Below, piece after piece: positions 18,993 to 27,208 of a DNA stretch of 64,000 nucleotides. Below the pieces are notes generated by a model, which saw only the letters and a program-made list of their open reading frames with translations, did no database searches and was not told the origin of the DNA. Location of the stretch: the NCBI GenBank assembly GCA_026004655.1, contig BPJO01000006.1:1-64000 (forward strand). Direction: 5' to 3'. Each line of letters begins with the position of its first letter. The first letter of the stretch is position 1. Source of the stretch: Phycisphaerae bacterium. Lineage in GTDB: Bacteria > Planctomycetota > Phycisphaerae > Tepidisphaerales > Tepidisphaeraceae. A program made the translations under genes and the position numbers.

Positions 18993-19681
18993 CAGCTTTC
19001 TTCTTTAACGGAAGCAACGATTTCATTCACCCGGACGCAAAAGTTGTCATTCAGGACCAAAACTTCGCCACGAGCAACCAGTCGATCATTGACATACACG
19101 TCCACAGGGTCCCCGGCCAGTTTATCCAGCTCGACGACCGCGCCTTCACTGAGTTTCAAGACATCCTCAACGAGCATTCGTGATCGTCCCAGTTCGATCT
19201 TGACGTTCAGTTCGACATCCCGGATCAGATCAATGCTGCTGGCTTGGGATTCGGTCAAGACCTGCTGAAACGTCGGTAGATCAAATGGCTGGGTGGCTGG
19301 GGGGGGTTGGGAGGGTTCAGTTGAAGCGGACTGGGCATCCGCAATCAGTTGATCGGCAAGGGCATTGGCGTCTGAGGGGGATCCCAGATCGATGTTTTCT
19401 CCGGGACCGTCAAACCCCGCTTGTTTGAGAAGGGCTTCAAGTTCGGCCAAGTCAGGGGCGACTTCTTCGGGATTCAGCGGGGTTTGCGACGACGCCGAAC
19501 CGGAAGCCAACGGGGGTTCAGACACACCAGAATCTCCCGTGGACGAAGCGGCTTCAGCAGAGGCGTCGGTAAAGGTACCCATCGCCAACAGTTCGTCGGT
19601 CAAGGGATCCGATGCCTCGGATTTCGAAGCAGAATCAGGGGTCTGGGACTCGGATTGGGGGTCAGGAATAGGATCAGCCAT
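18992..19681 (-). CDS. fliN: Flagellar motor switch protein FliN with long acidic N-terminal region
   Basis: A 229-residue protein. The last 80 residues form the SpoA/FliN domain ([56 protein letters not shown]). The first 140 residues are rich in Ser, Pro, Asp, Glu and Ala and look disordered, so the protein is much longer than the usual 100-140 residues. It is part of the C-ring that sets rotation direction. No FliM gene is in this window. The ATG at 19681 is preferred over 19690 because AAGG lies nine bases upstream. Confidence 0.9.
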   Translation of the reverse strand: MADPIPDPQSESQTPDSASKSEASDPLTDELLAMGTFTDASAEAASSTGDSGVSEPPLASGSASSQTPLNPEEVAPDLAELEALLKQAGFDGPGENIDLGSPSDANALADQLIADAQSASTEPSQPPPATQPFDLPTFQQVLTESQASSIDLIRDVELNVKIELGRSRMLVEDVLKLSEGAVVELDKLAGDPVDVYVNDRLVARGEVLVLNDNFCVRVNEIVASVKEES

Positions 19682-19761
19682 GCTCACCATCCTTGGTCAA
19701 GCAGCCTGCGAAGCGGCCTGGTCAGGCCATTCCCGGAAGGATCATATGATGAAGTTCCGTT

Positions 19762-20364
19762 TCAAAAATCCGTTCGAAACGGTACACAGCGAGGGACGAG
19801 CACCTCATCGACGTATCCTTCACCGATGATCTCGTCGAGCTGATACTTCACCTGACGCTTCAACGTCTCCAGCCCGGGTTCGGTTTCACCCTGCAGTTTG
19901 GCAGGTTCCGACTGTGCTATAATGGTCCGAATCCGATCCTGAATCAAGCCCGATTTTGAGGCAATGATCGATTTTACCTTTTCTTCGTTGGCTTGACGGG
20001 TGATGATTTTGATCTGCACGTCATAAAAAAACGTGCGTCCGGACTGACGGTTCGAAGCCTTGAGGGTCAGAACTTCCACTTCGACCGAGGACTTGGGATC
20101 GACTTTTTTGATCGGGTTCTCGTGAGCATCTTTTTCTTCTGCCTCGTGCCCGGAAGAGGGTTCATGGGTGGACAACTCGATGTCCGCACCCGAAGCCGGG
20201 GCGGGGCTCCCGGAAATCATTTTGAACCCGGCAAACAGAACAAATGCCTCGATAATCATGACCCCCCCTAGCAAGACAGGGAGCTTGGTCAGTATCGACA
20301 TGATCCCCCCTTTTTGAGGGGACTTTTCCGCATTTTCATCCTTTTTCTCAGCGTGCTCCGACAT
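19762..20364 (-). CDS. fliL: Flagellar basal body-associated protein FliL
   Basis: A 200-residue FliL-like protein: Lys/Glu-rich cytoplasmic start, one membrane helix (about residues 28-48, LTKLPVLLGGVMIIEAFVLFAGF) and a periplasmic domain with FYDVQIKIITRQANEEKVKSIIASKSGLIQDRIRTII. FliL surrounds the stator near the motor. The ATG at 20364 has AAAGGA at the right distance. The gap of 80 bases to fliN is larger than elsewhere in the block. Confidence 0.86.
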   Translation of the reverse strand: MSEHAEKKDENAEKSPQKGGIMSILTKLPVLLGGVMIIEAFVLFAGFKMISGSPAPASGADIELSTHEPSSGHEAEEKDAHENPIKKVDPKSSVEVEVLTLKASNRQSGRTFFYDVQIKIITRQANEEKVKSIIASKSGLIQDRIRTIIAQSEPAKLQGETEPGLETLKRQVKYQLDEIIGEGYVDEVLVPRCVPFRTDF

Positions 20365-20427
20365 GAGATCCTTTCCACAACGGTCGTGCAAAAGGATTAT
20401 CGGCTAAACACGTACGCAGAATTGTCC

Positions 20428-20622
20428 TCAATCCGTTATGGGACGACGCACCAGACGCGCGTATTCGATCGCGCGTCGGATGACCTCCTGCATTGGTTCC
20501 TTGACCATCAGCTTGTCGCCATGGTCGGTACATATCACCGTATCCGGGGTCTGCTCCACATAACGAATCTTGTCCGCATTGATAACAAAGGGTTGACCGT
20601 TCAGACGTGTCAATTGAATCAT
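20428..20622 (-). CDS. flbD: FlbD-family flagellar protein
   Basis: A 64-residue protein matching the small FlbD family: MIQLTRLNGQPFVINADKIRYVEQTPDTVICTDHGDKLMVKEPMQEVIRRAIEY. Its exact role is not settled; it is found next to flagellar hook and stator genes in many bacteria. The ATG at 20622 fits the family start; a TTG five codons upstream is the alternative. It lies downstream of flgE in the same orientation. Confidence 0.85.
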   Translation of the reverse strand: MIQLTRLNGQPFVINADKIRYVEQTPDTVICTDHGDKLMVKEPMQEVIRRAIEYARLVRRPITD

Positions 20623-20768
20623 ATTGATTTCGGCCAATGGGTTGACCGGTTTTGCACGATTTCACCAAAACCCGGTTTGACCCTGTACGACCGCTCCTTG
20701 TTTTAAAGTGCCCCCGCGACAGCAGAATAAACACCTGTCGCGAGGGCTAAGAACCGTTTACACCCGTT

Positions 20769-22493
20769 TTAACGGGTGGTATTCAACAATTCCGTCAGCA
20801 GCTGATCACTGGTGCTGATCACCCGTGAAGCTGCGGTGAATCCGGTGGACGAGATGATCATGTTGATAAACTCTCGACTCAGATCGACGTTGCTCAATTC
20901 GAGGGTCCCTGAACGAATTGCCCCACCGTTGAACTCCAGAGGACCGGAAATGATCGGGGTTCCGCTGTTGCCTCCGGGGGCAAAGACATTCCCGCCTTCG
21001 TCAATAAGTCCTGCCGGGTTGTCGAACTGGGCAATCGCCAGTCGTCCAAGGACTTTATTCTGTCCGTTGCTGTAGGTTCCTGTAATGATCCCGTCCGGAC
21101 TGATCCCGAATCCGTTGATCGTTCCAGTTGCAAAACCGTCCTGATTGTCCATGACCAACGAGCTTTTGTTGGCAGACAGTCCGGTCAAGGCCGAAAAATC
21201 GAGCGTGACGTTCTGGGCGGGCACTGCACCGGTATCGGACCGATCGAGGGTGATATTGGCTCCGGTAGTCTCGATCAACGTACCTTCGGTGTCGAACTTC
21301 AGCGTCCCGCTAGAAATGATCGCGCCGTAGTAGGCGGTCGGACCGGTACCCCCGGGAACGAATGTCTGGGCGCGGGTATTTTCGGGGCTTGAAGCTATAA
21401 AGTTCCAAGTCGAACCGGTATCGTCCTTGGAGACCAGATAGGCTGTCACATTGACCGAGACCGGGGTACCGAGTGAATCGTACACCTCAAAAGACGTGGT
21501 GACCGATTCCCCGACCGGGTTGCTGGTCGCATCGGGAGCAAATGACAAGGTCATGGCGGGGTTGGTGGACCGGAAACCTGTTCCGGACAAGGATAGAGCG
21601 TTTTCCGTCCCGGGCTGTCCAATAATGGTGATTCGGCCGTCCGGCAACAGGGTGGCGCCGGGGGGAAATCCGGGGGGACCCGGTTCATCGGTCTTGATCT
21701 GCAATCCCTGATTGATGAAGTCCAACAGGTCTTGAACCGTTGAGGTGGGGGTCAATTCAAAACTCAGCTCGGAAAGCGTCCGTCCCCCTTTGGTACCTTC
21801 AATAGTCAACGTATCGGGGGTCGTCCCGTTGAATAATGGTGTGGAACCGTCCAGAGAAACATTGCTAAGAAGGGTTGCGGTGGTGGGAGGCAATCCTGTA
21901 CCAATATCGATCGTGGTCGGACTGGTCAGGACACTGGCACCGGTGGAAAGATCTCCGTCCGGATTCAGGTTTCCCTGCATGGTGACCCGACTGGTGGGTT
22001 GGGCTTGCATGATCGAGTCCGTGGGGGTTGAAAGACGGGTCAGTTGTCCTTCGATGATGGTCCCGTTTTCATCGGCAGCGTACCCCATGACATAATCGCC
22101 CCGTTGAGTCACCAACTGGTTGTTGGCATTGAGAGTAAAAGCCCCATCTCTTGTGTAACGAAGTTCCTCACCTTCGATGATGAAAAATCCGTTCCCGTCG
22201 ATAGCCAGATCGGTAAGCTTTCCGGTCGTTTCCAGCGTCCCCTGGGAAAAATCCTTTTCAATCGCGGTGACAGTCGCTCCTAGCCCGCGTTGAGAGGGGT
22301 TGGCGCCCCCGAAATCCGCATTCGGAGGACCTCCTGCACGATCTGTGACATAAAACTGTGGTGCAAACAAGGCTCGGGAGGATTTGAATGCCACCGTGTT
22401 GGCGTTGGCAATATTGTTTCCCACCACATTGAGTCGGGTCTGGTTCACGTTCAATCCCGACAACCCTGTGAATAATGCGCTGGTCAATGCCAT
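20769..22493 (-). CDS. flgE: Flagellar hook protein FlgE
   Basis: A 574-residue hook protein. It has the N-terminal rod/hook motif (ALFTGLSGLNVNQTRLNVVGNNIANANTVAFKSSR), IDGNGFFII near residue 105, a variable hook middle, and the C-terminal coiled segment ELSNVDLSREFINMIISSTGFTAASRVISTSDQLL. It builds the flexible hook outside the cell and is exported by the Fli/Flh proteins encoded downstream. AGAGGA precedes the ATG. It is the first gene of the block and has a strong sigma-54 promoter match 136 bases upstream. Confidence 0.95.
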   Translation of the reverse strand: MALTSALFTGLSGLNVNQTRLNVVGNNIANANTVAFKSSRALFAPQFYVTDRAGGPPNADFGGANPSQRGLGATVTAIEKDFSQGTLETTGKLTDLAIDGNGFFIIEGEELRYTRDGAFTLNANNQLVTQRGDYVMGYAADENGTIIEGQLTRLSTPTDSIMQAQPTSRVTMQGNLNPDGDLSTGASVLTSPTTIDIGTGLPPTTATLLSNVSLDGSTPLFNGTTPDTLTIEGTKGGRTLSELSFELTPTSTVQDLLDFINQGLQIKTDEPGPPGFPPGATLLPDGRITIIGQPGTENALSLSGTGFRSTNPAMTLSFAPDATSNPVGESVTTSFEVYDSLGTPVSVNVTAYLVSKDDTGSTWNFIASSPENTRAQTFVPGGTGPTAYYGAIISSGTLKFDTEGTLIETTGANITLDRSDTGAVPAQNVTLDFSALTGLSANKSSLVMDNQDGFATGTINGFGISPDGIITGTYSNGQNKVLGRLAIAQFDNPAGLIDEGGNVFAPGGNSGTPIISGPLEFNGGAIRSGTLELSNVDLSREFINMIISSTGFTAASRVISTSDQLLTELLNTTR

Positions 22494-22628
22494 ATCAATC
22501 CTCTTTTCGAGACACGCTTTGAGATGATCCGCAAGGCACTTTTTGCGGCTCCGCCGCGCAACTCCTGCTCGAACCGATCTTCTGAACCGTTTTCAAACGC
22601 GTTCATCGCGGTTCACCTTCGCAATCCG

Positions 22629-22643
22629 GCAAGCGGCGTGCCA
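22629..22643 (-). promoter_or_regulatory. Sigma-54 promoter upstream of flgE
   Basis: The minus strand reads TGGCACGCCGCTTGC, which matches the sigma-54 consensus TGGCAC-N5-TTGC at every fixed base and has ten bases between the GG and GC. Transcription would start near 22617 and give a leader of about 124 bases before flgE. Hook genes are under sigma-54 in many flagellated bacteria. This type of promoter needs an activator ATPase; none is encoded in the window. Confidence 0.65.
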
Positions 22644-22712
22644 GATGAAGTTTCACCCGATTTTCATTCTTCAGCTCCCTTCACCGAAGTCCGTCTTTCC
22701 ACCAATACAATC

Positions 22713-22742
22713 GAGTCCCCGTTCGGGTTAGAACGGGGACTC
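22713..22742 (-). terminator. Perfect 12-bp stem downstream of the HPF/sigma-like gene
   Basis: GAGTCCCCGTTC and GAACGGGGACTC form a perfect 12-base-pair stem with a six-base loop. It begins 36 bases after the stop codon of the upstream gene on the minus strand, a sensible place for transcription to end before the flgE promoter. There is no T-run, so it may be a weak terminator or an RNA stabiliser. The rest of the 22494-22777 gap holds only the sigma-54 site. Confidence 0.5.
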
Positions 22743-22777
22743 CGGTCTTGCGTTGATTGGTCGAAATGAGTTGGCGA

Positions 22778-23806
22778 TTAACCGTTCGTGGCTGACTGTG
22801 AACTCAACCGCTGTCGAAGGGATTCCCGAACCCGATCAATATCCTCTCGGACTTGATCAACGGACCGGTTCTGCAACAAGGCAATTTCAGACGCGTCCCA
22901 TCCTTCCACGACGTGCAGCATAAAGGCTCTGCGTGCGGGATGCGGGAACCGACGTAGCTGGTTGACCAGCCACTGCATCTGTTCCTGCGCAGCCAACTCC
23001 TGCCACGGTTCAGGCACTTCATGATCCGGCAGGGTCTGATACAACGTCAGTGGGGAAAGAAAGTTCTGAAAATAAGGCTCGTTCTCCGCCATCCATCCGA
23101 TGTCGGTTTGATAGCGCGGGTCGTCTGCCGGGATCGGTTCCTCGACGGAATGATCCGTTCTGGAAACTTTCTGGTAGTACTCATCCAACACCTCGTGCAA
23201 CAGATGTAACAACCATTGGTCCAGATTCAAACGCGTAGGACGATGGTCGTAATTCTCCCATGCCCGAACCGCTACTTCGTCCACCAGATCCGAAACGCTC
23301 AGTTCTCCCGGACGGATCGCGCCTTCCAACTGGGCAACCAACAGTTCATGATGCGCCTGATCCGCCACCTGACGCAGCAACGGACGAATCAACTCCATGA
23401 AAGAAGCCCGGTCCCCTTTTCGCACATCGGACTCCAGAAACGATCGGACCCGGTGAAACTCGTCCTCCCGACGACGTTTGCGACGATACACGTCATCGTG
23501 CCGGAGCTTTTCCTTATGCCTTCGAATCTCCATCGCGAGCTTATCGGCGACCCGGTCCACCGCAGCCGGCCATTCGTCACGATGAAACGTCTGTTCCTCA
23601 GCAACCAATGTTCCGGTCGGCAAAACCAGGATCACGCGCACGTCCCACCCATTTTTCGCAGGACGCATTGATAATCTCAACGACTGTTGATCCTCCGGGA
23701 TCGGTCGAAGCAACCGTTTAATCCGACGCAGCTTGCGATTCCAGTAATCACTGACACGTTCTTTAAGTTCGGTTGATTCTTCCGGAATCACGATTTGTTC
23801 AGCCAT
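22778..23806 (-). CDS. HPF-like domain fused to sigma-70-like regions, novel architecture
   Basis: A 342-residue cytosolic protein. Residues about 10-110 look like a ribosome hibernation-factor fold (S30AE): YWNRKLRRIKRLLRP, DVRVILVLPTGTLVAEE, AAVDRVADKLAMEIRRHKEK. Residues about 130-225 contain a sigma region-2-like part (LVDEVAVRAWENYD ... LDQWLLHLLHEVL), and residues about 280-335 a sigma region-4-like helix-turn-helix (RRAFMLHVVEGWDASEIALLQNRSVDQVREDIDRVRESL). It could link ribosome hibernation to transcription, but both roles are inferred from sequence resemblance. GGAGGTGAT precedes the ATG, and it is the third gene of an operon headed by a sigma-54 promoter. Confidence 0.72.
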   Translation of the reverse strand: MAEQIVIPEESTELKERVSDYWNRKLRRIKRLLRPIPEDQQSLRLSMRPAKNGWDVRVILVLPTGTLVAEEQTFHRDEWPAAVDRVADKLAMEIRRHKEKLRHDDVYRRKRRREDEFHRVRSFLESDVRKGDRASFMELIRPLLRQVADQAHHELLVAQLEGAIRPGELSVSDLVDEVAVRAWENYDHRPTRLNLDQWLLHLLHEVLDEYYQKVSRTDHSVEEPIPADDPRYQTDIGWMAENEPYFQNFLSPLTLYQTLPDHEVPEPWQELAAQEQMQWLVNQLRRFPHPARRAFMLHVVEGWDASEIALLQNRSVDQVREDIDRVRESLRQRLSSQSATNG

Positions 23807-23833
23807 GACCGATCACCTCCGTCGCAGGTTCGA

Positions 23834-24082
23834 TTACCACTCGAACGATTCCATCTCGTACACGTCCCGACTTCGTCGCTGCAATCGTCGGATCTGCCAA
23901 GCAGAAAAGATCAGACTGGCACCGACCAGAACGATCCCCCCTGCCACAAGCATCACCAGAATGGTCGGGAAAAGCACAATGATGATTCCGAGCAAGACCA
24001 GCAAGCTTCCCAGAAGCATCTGAGATTTCCACCAGAAATCGTATTCACCCGCCTGCCAGATGAAAAACTCCCGAATGCGCAT
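23834..24082 (-). CDS. Small two-helix membrane protein
   Basis: An 82-residue protein with two adjacent membrane helices (about residues 20-60: LLGSLLVLLGIIIVLFPTILVMLVAGGIVLVGASLIF) and a basic, aromatic C-terminal tail (WQIRRLQRRSRDVYEMESFEW). The family is not recognised. AAGGAGGA gives a strong ribosome binding site. It overlaps the preceding gene by 38 bases in another frame and is followed 27 bases later by the HPF/sigma-like gene, so the three are probably made together. Confidence 0.75.
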   Translation of the reverse strand: MRIREFFIWQAGEYDFWWKSQMLLGSLLVLLGIIIVLFPTILVMLVAGGIVLVGASLIFSAWQIRRLQRRSRDVYEMESFEW

Positions 24083-24320
24083 GATCGTCCTCCTTCAGGT
24101 CTGAACGACTTTTTTTGCACAAAACCGTCTTTTGACGGATCCGATGGAACACCCGTTTTCCGACAAAGCCCCCCGCCAGTGCTGTCCCGATCAGCATGGC
24201 AGCGATCGTCAGCATGAGCAGGACAACCGGAAAAAAGATCATGACTAATCCCACCAACCAAACCGAACCGATGCTGGCAACCAAACGCAACCATTCACGT
24301 CGTAACGTTGCTAACACCAT
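24045..24320 (-). CDS. Small membrane protein, first gene of HPF/sigma operon
   Basis: A 91-residue protein with a basic start (REWLRLV), two membrane helices (about residues 15-53) and a basic C-terminal region. It resembles its downstream neighbour in layout (a FFPVVLLMLTIAAMLIG helix versus LFPTILVMLVAGGIVLV), so the two may be distant paralogues. GGGAGGTGA precedes the ATG. A sigma-54 promoter match lies about 100 bases upstream. Function unknown. Confidence 0.72.
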   Translation of the reverse strand: MVLATLRREWLRLVASIGSVWLVGLVMIFFPVVLLMLTIAAMLIGTALAGGFVGKRVFHRIRQKTVLCKKSRSDLKEDDHAHSGVFHLAGG

Positions 24321-24415
24321 CGCCGGTCACCTCCCTTGATGTTTCACCCGGAACGTTTCGCAGCTTCGACACCGAATGTTTAACGGATACCCGGGCGTCG
24401 TTCGTTTTACGACCC

Positions 24416-24430
24416 GCAAACAGTGTGCCA
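24416..24430 (-). promoter_or_regulatory. Sigma-54 promoter upstream of the small-membrane / HPF-sigma operon
   Basis: The minus strand reads TGGCACACTGTTTGC, a full match to TGGCAC-N5-TTGC with correct GG-to-GC spacing. Transcription would begin near 24404, giving an 84-base leader before the ATG at 24320. It is the second such site within 2 kb; both lie in gaps and both point toward the next minus-strand gene, which makes chance matches unlikely. Confidence 0.65.
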
Positions 24431-24558
24431 CCAGGGCCGATTTCACAAACTCTTTTTTTTCAATTACTTATGTAACTTAAGTTCGGACGTAGCTTCTGAC
24501 CCGATCGGCCATTTTGACAGTCCGGAGGGATCCATGTACCGGTCTGGTGTCACCGGGT

Positions 24559-25026
24559 TTAGGTTTTACCCAAAGCCCGTTGTTTGCGGAAAAAGTTTCG
24601 TAACAGATCCGCACATTCTTCGGCCAGTACCCCTGATAGGACCTGGACACGATGATTGAGACGGGGATCTTCACAGATCTGATACAAGGTCCGGACCGCA
24701 CCAGCCTTGGGATCATTACACCCGTAAATCAATTTAGGAACCCGGGCGTTTACGATCGCCCCGGCACACATCGGACAGGGTTCAAGGGTCACGACCAGAA
24801 TCGAATCGGTCACACGCCAGTGTCCAAGCGTCCGGGCAGCTTCCTGAAGCGCAACGATCTCCGCGTGAGCAACCGGATCGCACTGTTGTTCACGTAGGTT
24901 TCGACCCCTTCCGATAATTCTACCGGTCGGCTCGTGCCAAATGACGCACCCGATAGGCACATCCCCCGCGGACTCGGTCAGGCGTGCCTGTTCGATCGCA
25001 AGACCCATCAATTCTTGTGGATTCAT
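24559..25026 (-). CDS. tadA: tRNA-specific adenosine deaminase
   Basis: A 155-residue zinc-dependent deaminase. The catalytic HAEIVAL segment and the zinc cysteines in LEPCPMCAGAIV are present, and DPKAGAVRTLY matches TadA. It turns adenosine-34 of the tRNA anticodon into inosine. The ATG at 25026 (MNPQELMGLAIEQARL) is chosen because the longer open frame upstream has no resemblance to the family. Confidence 0.92.
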   Translation of the reverse strand: MNPQELMGLAIEQARLTESAGDVPIGCVIWHEPTGRIIGRGRNLREQQCDPVAHAEIVALQEAARTLGHWRVTDSILVVTLEPCPMCAGAIVNARVPKLIYGCNDPKAGAVRTLYQICEDPRLNHRVQVLSGVLAEECADLLRNFFRKQRALGKT

Positions 25027-25105
25027 CACAAGTGATCTGAAATCTCTGAAGGAAACAAAACGCTGGCAAAACCCGCAAAACCGAAGGACGGGAAATACTC
25101 GACCC

Positions 25106-25363
25106 TCAAGCGACGGGAATGACGGCTTTGACCTCGGGGATCTTTTCACGAATGTTCCGTTCGATCCCGTATTGGAGCGTCATGGTGCTGGACGGACATC
25201 CGTGACAAGCACCATGAAACCGGATTTTGACCGTGTCCCCGACCACATCAACCAGTTCGATATCCCCGCCATCTCCCTGGACAGCAGGACGGATACGGTC
25301 GATCACGTGCTGAACCCGTTCTTTCAGGCTTTTGTGACTGTCAGATGAATCGGTCGTGGACAT
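25106..25363 (-). CDS. NifU C-terminal (NFU) domain iron-sulfur carrier protein
   Basis: An 85-residue protein that consists of the NFU domain alone: VIDRIRPAVQGDGGDIELVDVVGDTVKIRFHGACHGCPSSTMTLQYGIERNIREKIPEV. The CxxC pair (CHGC) binds or hands over a Fe-S cluster. The ATG at 25363 is preferred, since the upstream extension lies in the divergent promoter region shared with rsmB. Confidence 0.9.
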   Translation of the reverse strand: MSTTDSSDSHKSLKERVQHVIDRIRPAVQGDGGDIELVDVVGDTVKIRFHGACHGCPSSTMTLQYGIERNIREKIPEVKAVIPVA

Positions 25364-25430
25364 GACATTATTATAGGTGAGTTTGCACGGACCGACAAAT
25401 CGGATCGATTTACGGTATAGTGCCCCGCCC

Positions 25431-26705
25431 ATGAACGCGAGAGATTACGCCCTGGTTCGTCTCATCCAAAGCCGACTCCCCGGCTGGTCCGGACCGATCC
25501 GACGGCAACATTATCCCCGACAAGGTATCCCCGACACGCGGGACCGTGCGTTGGGAGAATCCATCGCGATTCGGGTAGTCAAAAATCTACTTTTGCTTCG
25601 TCACGCGATCCGGATGTATTCCCAGAGAGATCTTCAGCGAATTGACCCATTGGTTCAAATGATTCTGTCGATCGGAATCGCCCAGTTGAGGTGGATGGAC
25701 CGGATCCCCCCCTCGGCTGCGGTCGATGAAGCCGTTGAACAGGCCAAACGTCTTCGACTCGGTAAGGCTTCGGGGTTTATTAACGCCGTATTACGTCGGG
25801 CTTCCCGTGAACCGGATCTGAACTTGCCCGATCGAGACAACCCTCAGGAATATGCCCGTTTGGTCTTGTCTTGCCCACCAGAGGTTTTTCAAAGGATGGT
25901 CCGTCAAATGGGGGTCGAAAAAGCGCTGTCGCTTTGTGAAAAAAATAACGAGCAAGCCCCTTTGATTGTTCGCGTGTCGTCGGACGAATGGTTCAATCAG
26001 CTACCAACGCCCGTCCAGATCCAGAAACACCAGATACACGGTTCCTGGGTCGTTACCGGGGCAACCGAATCGGATTTACGAACTTGGGCGGAGCAGGGAT
26101 TGGCTCAGGTGCAGGATCCGACAGCTTCGCAGGTCGTACCTCAACTGAAACTGGAACCCGGGCATTGGTCGTTGGACCGGTGTGCCGGTGTGGGAACCAA
26201 GACCCTCCAGATCGCCCAGCTCGTCGGCCACACCGGACGCGTGATCGCAGTCGATCCATCCACCACCCGGATCCAAAAGCTGAACCATCTGATTCGGGTC
26301 CGACATCTGACGTGGGTTCAGACTTACCAGACCGGAATGCTCGAAACACTCACCCTCGAACGCCCGTTCGATCGTATTTTGGTGGATGTTCCGTGTTCAA
26401 ACTCGGGTGTTTTGATCCGTCGACCCGAAGCCCGGTACCACCAGGATGACACATCGCTGCAAAGTCTGATCCGCCTGCAACGGAGAATCCTATCGGATAC
26501 CCTGGCTCATCTGTGCTCAGGGGGCCTGTTGGTCTACAGCACCTGTTCGATTTGGACCGAGGAAAACGAATCGCAGGTGGAATGGATTTTACGACAAACC
26601 GACCGGTTGGAGCTGGTGGATACCCGTCAGGTCCTTCCCAGCCTCGACCCGGACCCGACCCGTCACCACGACGGGGGATTCTGGGCGGTGTTTCGGAGTC
26701 GATAG
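25431..26705 (+). CDS. rsmB: 16S rRNA (cytosine-C5) methyltransferase RsmB
   Basis: A 424-residue RsmB/NOL1-type protein. The N-terminal NusB-like domain (residues about 1-140) is followed by the SAM-dependent methyltransferase with DRCAGVGTKTLQIAQ (motif I), LVDVPCSNSGVLIRRPEARY (catalytic-release Cys) and LLVYSTCSIWTEENE (nucleophile Cys). The enzyme methylates a cytosine (967 in E. coli numbering) of 16S rRNA. It is divergent from the NFU gene, sharing a 67-base gap. Confidence 0.9.
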   Translation: MNARDYALVRLIQSRLPGWSGPIRRQHYPRQGIPDTRDRALGESIAIRVVKNLLLLRHAIRMYSQRDLQRIDPLVQMILSIGIAQLRWMDRIPPSAAVDEAVEQAKRLRLGKASGFINAVLRRASREPDLNLPDRDNPQEYARLVLSCPPEVFQRMVRQMGVEKALSLCEKNNEQAPLIVRVSSDEWFNQLPTPVQIQKHQIHGSWVVTGATESDLRTWAEQGLAQVQDPTASQVVPQLKLEPGHWSLDRCAGVGTKTLQIAQLVGHTGRVIAVDPSTTRIQKLNHLIRVRHLTWVQTYQTGMLETLTLERPFDRILVDVPCSNSGVLIRRPEARYHQDDTSLQSLIRLQRRILSDTLAHLCSGGLLVYSTCSIWTEENESQVEWILRQTDRLELVDTRQVLPSLDPDPTRHHDGGFWAVFRSR

Positions 26706-26738
26706 ACGCGGGACATGAGTTTCAGTAATGAATGAAAC

Positions 26739-26767
26739 TTGCATCCGATCCGGATTGCACGTATCTT
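26739..26767 (+). promoter_or_regulatory. Possible sigma-70 promoter and structured leader of rpsO
   Basis: TTGCAT (26739-26744) and TATCTT (26762-26767) are 17 bases apart. The leader from about 26775 to the rpsO ATG at 26869 contains GGGCGGATGGTCTGCCC and AACGGG/CCCGTT pairings, so it is structured; S15 regulates its own mRNA in several bacteria, but the known binding motifs were not identified here. Just upstream, AGTTTCA/TGAAACT (26718-26739) forms a small stem that could end rsmB. Confidence 0.4.
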
Positions 26768-26868
26768 GCTTCACAACGGGCGGATGGTCTGCCCTTTGAC
26801 CCCGTTGTTGGCCCGGGGAGTGGTTTCCCGATTGGCTAGCAGGTGGGTGACTGAAGGAGTTTGAAGAG

Positions 26869-27138
26869 ATGTCGATCACTGCTGAGAAAAAGAGTGAAAT
26901 CGTTTCAAGTTTTCGGGTTCATGATAAGGATACCGGATCACCTGAAGTGCAGATCGCACTGTTAACCGCCCGGATCAATCAGCTGACCGAACATTTGAAG
27001 ACGCACAAAAAGGATTTTTCATCCCGACGGGGCCTTTTGAAGATGGTCGGGAATCGTAACGCTCTGTTGAAATACCTGATGCGTGAAGATCGTCAGCGTT
27101 ATCAAGCGACCATCACCCGTTTGGGGTTGAGAAAATAA
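26869..27138 (+). CDS. rpsO: 30S ribosomal protein S15
   Basis: An 89-residue S15 of the standard length with [50 protein letters not shown]. It binds 16S rRNA early in 30S assembly. GAAGGAGTTTGAAG precedes the ATG. It is followed by pnp, the widespread rpsO-pnp order. Confidence 0.97.
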   Translation: MSITAEKKSEIVSSFRVHDKDTGSPEVQIALLTARINQLTEHLKTHKKDFSSRRGLLKMVGNRNALLKYLMREDRQRYQATITRLGLRK

Positions 27139-27160
27139 CAAAACATGGGTCCTGGAGGAC

Positions 27161-27208
27161 ACAAAACGACCCGGATCGGGGGTCGGCCCGATAGTCGTAA
27201 CGTTTTGT
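27161..27208 (+). terminator. Stem-loop after rpsO, with further hairpins in the rpsO-pnp gap
   Basis: ACAAAACG (27161-27168) pairs with CGTTTTGT (27201-27208) around a GC-rich interior. Two more stems follow before pnp: TCCCACC/GGTGGGA (27238-27259) and GAATGCC...GGCATTC (27297-27344) with an inner AATG/CATT pair. In E. coli the same gap holds a stem that is cut by RNase III and used by PNPase to control its own mRNA. Here the first stem may slow transcription after rpsO and the others may form the pnp leader; no T-run of termination quality was seen. Confidence 0.45.

Noticed and set aside
22530-22546. GGCACTTTTTGC on the plus strand as another sigma-54 promoter
   Set aside because: Only eight bases separate GG and GC instead of ten, and no plus-strand gene follows.
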